NCBI GenBank assembly: GCA_021199405.1
Contig: JAJQID010000057.1
Coordinates: forward strand, 1 to 10,923
DNA from: Lachnospiraceae bacterium
Lineage (GTDB): Bacteria; Bacillota; Clostridia; Lachnospirales; Lachnospiraceae
Reading direction: 5' to 3'
DNA: 10,923 nucleotides
The translations under genes were made by a program, and so were the position numbers. The notes beneath the pieces are model-generated. The model was given only the letters and a program-made list of their open reading frames with translations. It had not been told where the DNA came from and did not search any database. How positions within the stretch are numbered: the stretch's first letter is position 1; each line of letters opens with the position of its first letter. Positions 7,199 through 10,923 of the stretch are shown one piece after another.

Positions 7199-8056
7199 AT
7201 GGCACCCATACTGATCGACGGAAAGAAGATTTCCGCCCAGATAAAGGAAGAAGTAAAGGAAGAGGTTCTGCTCCTGCAGAAAAAAGGCGTCACTCCCTGC
7301 CTGGCGGTGATCCAGGTGGGGAATGATCCTGCGTCCTCTGTCTATGTGAGAAATAAGCGGAAGGCCTGTGAATACACGGGGATACGGTTTGTGGATTATC
7401 TGCTGCCGGAGGATACGGATCAGCAGACGCTGTTTGCCAGGATTCAGGCGCTGAATGAGGATCCTTCCGTGCACGGAATTTTAGTGCAGCTTCCCCTGCC
7501 GGAGGGAATTGATGAGAAGGCGGTAACCCGCGCCATTCTTCCCTCCAAGGATGTGGATGGCTTTCATCCGGATAACGCCGGAGCGCTTTTCCTGGGAGAA
7601 AAGGGCTTTGTCAGCTGTACGCCTGCGGGAATTCTGCAGCTTTTAAAGAGAAGCGGCATCGAGATCGAGGGAAAAGAGTGCGTAGTGCTGGGCCGCAGCA
7701 ATATTGTGGGAAAGCCTATGGCAGCGCTGTTATTACAGGAAAATGGAACGGTCACCATAACTCATTCCAGAACCAGAAATCTGCGGGAGGTGACCAGGCG
7801 GGCCGATATTCTGGTGGTAGCGGTGGGAAAGCCCTGTTTTGTGGACGACACCTTTGTGAAAGAGGGTGCGGTCGTCATCGATGTGGGTATTCACAGAAAT
7901 GGGGACAATAAGCTCTGCGGAGATGTGGATTTTGAGAAGACTGCGCCCAAATGCAGCGCCATCACCCCTGTGCCGGGAGGCGTGGGACCGATGACAGTAG
8001 CCATGCTTATGAAAAACTGCGTAGAAGCTGCCGAAGAAGCGGAGAGTGATATATGA
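7199..8056 (+). CDS. folD: Bifunctional methylene-THF dehydrogenase / methenyl-THF cyclohydrolase
   Basis: 285 residues, full family length, ATG preceded by AAGGAG at 7188-7193. FolD interconverts 10-formyl-THF, 5,10-methenyl-THF and 5,10-methylene-THF using NADP(H), so it directly follows Fhs in the pathway. Conserved features seen: the YxxxK active-site pair (Tyr49, Lys53) in SSVYVRNKRKAC, VQLPLP (96-101), KDVDGFHP (117-124), the nucleotide-binding VVLGRSNIVGKP (162-173) and the C-terminal signature TPVPGGVGPMTVAML (256-270). All key residues are present and nothing looks truncated. The stop codon overlaps the start of the next gene as ATGA, so the two are probably translationally coupled. 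Confidence 0.98.
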   Translation: MAPILIDGKKISAQIKEEVKEEVLLLQKKGVTPCLAVIQVGNDPASSVYVRNKRKACEYTGIRFVDYLLPEDTDQQTLFARIQALNEDPSVHGILVQLPLPEGIDEKAVTRAILPSKDVDGFHPDNAGALFLGEKGFVSCTPAGILQLLKRSGIEIEGKECVVLGRSNIVGKPMAALLLQENGTVTITHSRTRNLREVTRRADILVVAVGKPCFVDDTFVKEGAVVIDVGIHRNGDNKLCGDVDFEKTAPKCSAITPVPGGVGPMTVAMLMKNCVEAAEEAESDI

Positions 8057-9543
8057 ATTGTCCGAAATGCGGACGGCCTATGAAGGAGGGGATGCTTTAC
8101 TGCGAGCATTGTGGCGGAGAGGTGAATCTGGTGCCGGAATTTGACACGCAGGTGGAGCAGAGCATTGCCGAGAGTATGCAGGAGGTAATGCATCAGGGTT
8201 TTGAGGAAAAGGAGTCTGAGGATCCCGTAAAAAAAGAAACCGATCCTGTGCATAATAAAAAAGGAACCGATTCTGCAGATAAGAAAAGCTTTAATAAGAA
8301 AAGAATTCTGGCTCTGCCCTGTCTGTTGGCAGTGGTGGTTATTATACTGACTGTAATCGCGTTGATCTCTTCCAGACGTTCCTCCTGGTATGCTTCGGCG
8401 CAGCAGCAGCTTGCCTCTGCCCGGGATTACTTGGAGGAGGGAAGATATGAAAGTGCGGAGGAATGTTACTTAAGAGCAATAGAACTGGAACCGGAGCAGT
8501 GGGAATATCAGCTGGAGCTTGCGGAGTTTTATGCCGGTATGGGCAGAGAGGATGAGGCGTTTCAGATTTACCGCTCTGTTCTGATGAGTGAAGAGGCCGA
8601 TTCTGAGGCAAAGCTTCAGGCGTGCCAGGGAATAGTGGACTATTATTCCACTGTCGGGGATTACAGGAGTATTGCCCAGATTCTGGTGGAGCTTGGAGAT
8701 GAGAAGGTCAGAGAGGTCTTTGCGGACTATCTGGCGGAGCCTGTGACCTTCAGCCAGCCGGAAGGCATTTTTACGGACAGTGTTATTCTGAAGCTTTCGG
8801 CGGAAGGCAGCGGAAGCATTTACTATACGCTGGACGGCACGGAGCCGGATGAAAACGGAGAGCTGTACCTGTCGCCTCTCTACCTGGAGGAAGGAACCAC
8901 GGTTGTATCAGTGGTTTACATTAACAGATACGGGGTAAGAAGCACAGTATCCACAGCCACATATCTGATTGATACCTCCACGCCATATCCGCCGGAGCTT
9001 TCGGCATACAGCGGCAAATATGATTATCCCCTGGAAATTGTGGCGGATGCGGAGGAAGGCAGTCTCATTTACTATACCGTAGACGGGGACATCCCGGACA
9101 CGGACAGTACACTATATGATGGCGGCCTGTACGCAGAGGAGGGAACCCATACATACCGTTTTGTGGCCGTCAGTGAGGCAGGGCTTGTCAGTGATGTGAT
9201 CAGCAGAACCTTTACCATTGATTTTTCCTGGGCGGAATACAGCAGTGATGAGGCCTGGGCGCTGCTTGTGGACGCTCAGATAGAGGCCGGGGTGATCATG
9301 GATACGGGGGGAACGGTTGCAGACCATCCGGAGTATGTCTATATATATCAGTATCTGTTCCCTGTTTCTCTGGATTCGGAGGAGAATGCTTTTTACCTGT
9401 TTGCGGAAGTCAACAGGGAGACAGCTGTGTCGGAGACGGGAACGACGATTCAGTATCGCACAGGGATGTATTATGGCGTAGATTGTTCTGCCGGTGAGAT
9501 TGTGACGCTTTCGTTTTCCGGGGGCCGTTATGTCAGAGAATAA
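8053..9543 (+). CDS. Membrane-anchored zinc-ribbon protein with TPRs and two chitobiase/hexosaminidase C-terminal-type domains
   Basis: 496 residues. An N-terminal zinc ribbon has the pattern CxxC-x10-CxxC (Cys3, Cys6, Cys17, Cys20). A polar, Lys/Glu-rich linker (about 28-84) leads to one membrane helix (about 86-106). The basic residues before the helix suggest that the ribbon is cytoplasmic and the rest outside. Residues 112-215 are helical with two or three TPR-like units (EEGRYESAEECYLRAIELEP is clear). Two tandem beta domains follow, each with the signature YYT(L/V)DG and a later PD (around 257-265 and 340-349), matching the chitobiase/beta-hexosaminidase C-terminal domain family often used as a carbohydrate- or wall-associated module. 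The last 100 residues (about 395-496) are rich in Tyr and Val and unrecognised. No catalytic motif is visible. Similar ribbon-TM-TPR-repeat proteins are common in Lachnospiraceae, but their function is unknown to me. The start overlaps the folD stop by four bases. Confidence 0.85.
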   Translation: MNCPKCGRPMKEGMLYCEHCGGEVNLVPEFDTQVEQSIAESMQEVMHQGFEEKESEDPVKKETDPVHNKKGTDSADKKSFNKKRILALPCLLAVVVIILTVIALISSRRSSWYASAQQQLASARDYLEEGRYESAEECYLRAIELEPEQWEYQLELAEFYAGMGREDEAFQIYRSVLMSEEADSEAKLQACQGIVDYYSTVGDYRSIAQILVELGDEKVREVFADYLAEPVTFSQPEGIFTDSVILKLSAEGSGSIYYTLDGTEPDENGELYLSPLYLEEGTTVVSVVYINRYGVRSTVSTATYLIDTSTPYPPELSAYSGKYDYPLEIVADAEEGSLIYYTVDGDIPDTDSTLYDGGLYAEEGTHTYRFVAVSEAGLVSDVISRTFTIDFSWAEYSSDEAWALLVDAQIEAGVIMDTGGTVADHPEYVYIYQYLFPVSLDSEENAFYLFAEVNRETAVSETGTTIQYRTGMYYGVDCSAGEIVTLSFSGGRYVRE

Positions 9544-9599
9544 AGCAGGTGTATTACAAAACAGGTCAGCGAAGAATAATATAAAAGAGGAGAGGATTT

Positions 9600-10490
9600 A
9601 TGTATCAGATTTTGAACGCGAAGTGGCTCAATGAAAATATCTTTCTGATGGACATTGAGGCAAAAAGGGTGGCCGACCGGTGCCAGCCGGGGCAGTTTGT
9701 GATTGTCCGGGTGGACAGGGACGGGGAGAGAATCCCATTGACGATCTGTGATTATGACCGGGAAAAGGGAAGCGTGACCATTGTCGCTCAGGTTGTGGGT
9801 GCGGAGACATACCGTCTGTCAAAATTGAAAGCCGGCGAATATGTGCAGGACTTTGTGGGCCCTCTGGGGAAGGCTTCCGAGTTCGTGGAGACGCCGATCG
9901 AGGAACTGAAACAGAAAAGGATTTTGTTTATCGCCGGAGGCGTAGGTGCGGCGCCGGTCTATCCTCAGGTCAAGTGGCTGAAGGAGAGGGGCGTTGCCAG
10001 TGATGTGATTTTGGGAGCCAGGAGTAAGGAAATCCTGATTCTGGAGGAGGAGCTTAAGGCTGTGGCTCAGAACCTGTACATATCCACAGATGACGGCTCC
10101 TATGGCACAAAGGGCACCGCTTCTGTGGTGCTGCAGAATCTTTATGACGCCGGACAAACCTATGATGTATGTGTGGTCATCGGCCCGATGATCATGATGA
10201 AATATACCTGTCTGCTGACGAAAAAGCTGGAGCTGCCCACGGTAGTTTCCATGAATCCGATCATGGTGGACGGCACCGGCATGTGCGGCGCCTGCCGTCT
10301 GACGGTGGGAGGCGAGGTGAAGTTTGCCTGTGTGGACGGCCCGGAGTTTGACGGCCATCTGGTGAATTTTGATGAGGCCATGAAGCGTCAGACCTTATAT
10401 AAGACAGAAGAGGGAAGAGCCTTTCTGAGAGCAAAGGAAGGGGATACCCATCACGGCGGCTGCGGACAGTGCGGAGGTGACAGAGCATGA
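9600..10490 (+). CDS. nfnA: NfnA-type small subunit: FAD/NAD-binding, [2Fe-2S] oxidoreductase (ferredoxin-NADP+ reductase alpha subunit / sulfide dehydrogenase beta subunit-like)
   Basis: 296 residues, ATG with a GAGGAGAGG ribosome binding site. The fold is that of the ferredoxin-NADP reductase / PyrK family: GQFVIVRV (31-38), RIPLTI flavin-binding motif (44-49), the dinucleotide-binding stretch IAGGVGAAPVYPQ (111-123) and, near the C-terminus, the [2Fe-2S] region VDGTGMCGACRLTVGGEVKF with Cys229, Cys232 and Cys244; Asp224 is placed to be the non-cysteine ligand known from NfnAB structures. With the large subunit encoded next, the complex couples NADH and reduced ferredoxin to NADP+ reduction by flavin-based electron bifurcation. 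The tail after residue 282 carries HHGGCGQCGG, an extra CxxC outside the usual cluster. An alternative annotation is sulfide dehydrogenase or a glutamate-synthase-like accessory subunit; the pairing favours NfnA. Confidence 0.87.
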   Translation: MYQILNAKWLNENIFLMDIEAKRVADRCQPGQFVIVRVDRDGERIPLTICDYDREKGSVTIVAQVVGAETYRLSKLKAGEYVQDFVGPLGKASEFVETPIEELKQKRILFIAGGVGAAPVYPQVKWLKERGVASDVILGARSKEILILEEELKAVAQNLYISTDDGSYGTKGTASVVLQNLYDAGQTYDVCVVIGPMIMMKYTCLLTKKLELPTVVSMNPIMVDGTGMCGACRLTVGGEVKFACVDGPEFDGHLVNFDEAMKRQTLYKTEEGRAFLRAKEGDTHHGGCGQCGGDRA

Positions 10491-10923
10491 ATGTATTAGA
10501 GAGAGTTCCCGTCAGGGAGCAGGACGCGAAGGAGCGGGCTGCCAATTTTAAAGAGGTGTGCCTGGGATACAATATGGAAGAAGCCATGGAGGAGGCCAAC
10601 CGCTGCATCGGCTGTAAAAACGCTCAGTGCGTAAAGGGCTGCCCGGTGGCGATCAACATTCCCGGCTTTATTGATCAGGTCAAAAAAGGAGATATTGCTG
10701 CGGCCTATCAGGAGATCAGCAGAGCCAGCGCTCTGCCTGCGGTATGCGGAAGGGTCTGCCCCCAGGAGAGCCAGTGTGAGGGCAAGTGTATCCGCGGCAT
10801 CAAGGGCGATCCGGTTTCCATCGGCAAGCTGGAGCGTTTTGTGGCGGATTATGCCAGAGAGCATGAGATCAAACCGGAGCTTCATGTGGAGAAAAAGGGA
10901 AAAAAGGTGGCGGTCATCGGGTC
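10487..10923 (+). CDS. nfnB: NfnB-type large subunit, GltD-like iron-sulfur flavoprotein (partial, N-terminal part)
   Basis: An open frame runs from ATG at 10487 to the window end (145 complete codons). GGAGGTGA sits six bases upstream, and the ATG overlaps the previous stop as ATGA, so the two subunits are translationally coupled. Residues about 36-104 form the N-terminal double [4Fe-4S] domain of the glutamate synthase small-subunit family: CIGCKNAQCVKGCPVAINIP (40-59) with Cys40, 43, 48 and 52, and Cys87, Cys91, Cys97 and Cys101 in VCGRVCPQESQCEGKC. KKVAVIG (139-145) starts the FAD-binding Rossmann fold, where the window cuts off. Databases often call this protein 'NADPH-dependent glutamate synthase' (gltA). 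No glutamate synthase large subunit is seen, and the coupled small flavoprotein subunit points to NADH-dependent ferredoxin:NADP+ oxidoreductase. Confidence 0.88.
   Translation, partial: MNVLERVPVREQDAKERAANFKEVCLGYNMEEAMEEANRCIGCKNAQCVKGCPVAINIPGFIDQVKKGDIAAAYQEISRASALPAVCGRVCPQESQCEGKCIRGIKGDPVSIGKLERFVADYAREHEIKPELHVEKKGKKVAVIG

Noticed and set aside
5507..8056. Reading fhs-folD as evidence of a Wood-Ljungdahl acetogenesis cluster
   Set aside because: No methylene-THF reductase, methyltransferase or CO dehydrogenase/acetyl-CoA synthase genes are in the window, and fhs and folD are also general one-carbon genes.
9554..9585. Possible promoter before nfnA (TTACAA, then TAATAT/TATAAA)
   Set aside because: The -10 region is acceptable but the -35 matches only three of six bases, too weak to call. 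A separate promoter is still plausible because the function changes here.

Overview
The window looks like an ordinary chromosomal segment of a Gram-positive anaerobe of the Clostridia, most likely Lachnospiraceae. This is inferred from gene content and order (tepA next to ftsK/spoIIIE, fhs-folD, a zinc-ribbon/TPR/chitobiase-type protein, an nfnAB-type pair), strong GGAGG-type ribosome binding sites, moderate G+C and the style of the proteins. All recognised genes lie on the + strand and are tightly packed. I see no RNA genes, insertion sequences, CRISPR arrays or phage genes, and no non-coding stretch longer than about 165 bases.

Layout. Positions 1-150 hold the last 49 codons of a GtrB/DPM1-like family 2 glycosyltransferase. 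It is followed after 13 bases by a polytopic membrane protein (164-1537) with a long charged cytoplasmic-type tail. A hairpin followed by a T-rich run (about 1570-1600) closes this pair. Next is a ClpP-like TepA-type serine protease with a TTG start (1621-2307). A well-formed sigma-A-type promoter in the tepA 3' end (2297-2325) precedes a 1002-residue FtsK/SpoIIIE DNA translocase (2470-5478). Closely spaced downstream are formate-tetrahydrofolate ligase (fhs, 5507-7177), the bifunctional methylene-THF dehydrogenase/cyclohydrolase (folD, 7199-8056) and, overlapping folD by four bases, a membrane-anchored zinc-ribbon protein with TPRs and two chitobiase/hexosaminidase C-terminal-type domains (8053-9543). 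The last two genes, overlapping by four bases, encode the small FAD/[2Fe-2S] subunit (9600-10490) and the start of the large iron-sulfur flavoprotein subunit (10487 to the window end) of an NfnAB-type NADH-dependent ferredoxin:NADP+ oxidoreductase.

How they work together. Fhs and FolD are consecutive enzymes of the tetrahydrofolate one-carbon pathway (formate to 10-formyl-THF to 5,10-methenyl/methylene-THF); FolD uses NADP(H), and NfnAB connects the NADP, NAD and ferredoxin pools, so the right half has a plausible redox/one-carbon logic. TepA and FtsK/SpoIIIE are neighbours in Bacillus subtilis too, so that pairing is an old conserved arrangement. The left pair belongs to cell-envelope glycosylation.

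Nothing here amounts to a clear new system. The points most worth a second look are the zinc-ribbon/TPR/chitobiase-like protein translationally coupled to folD, the hairpin sitting right against the tepA ribosome binding site, the repetitive basic N-terminus and long linker of FtsK, and the extra CxxC tail on the NfnA-like subunit.
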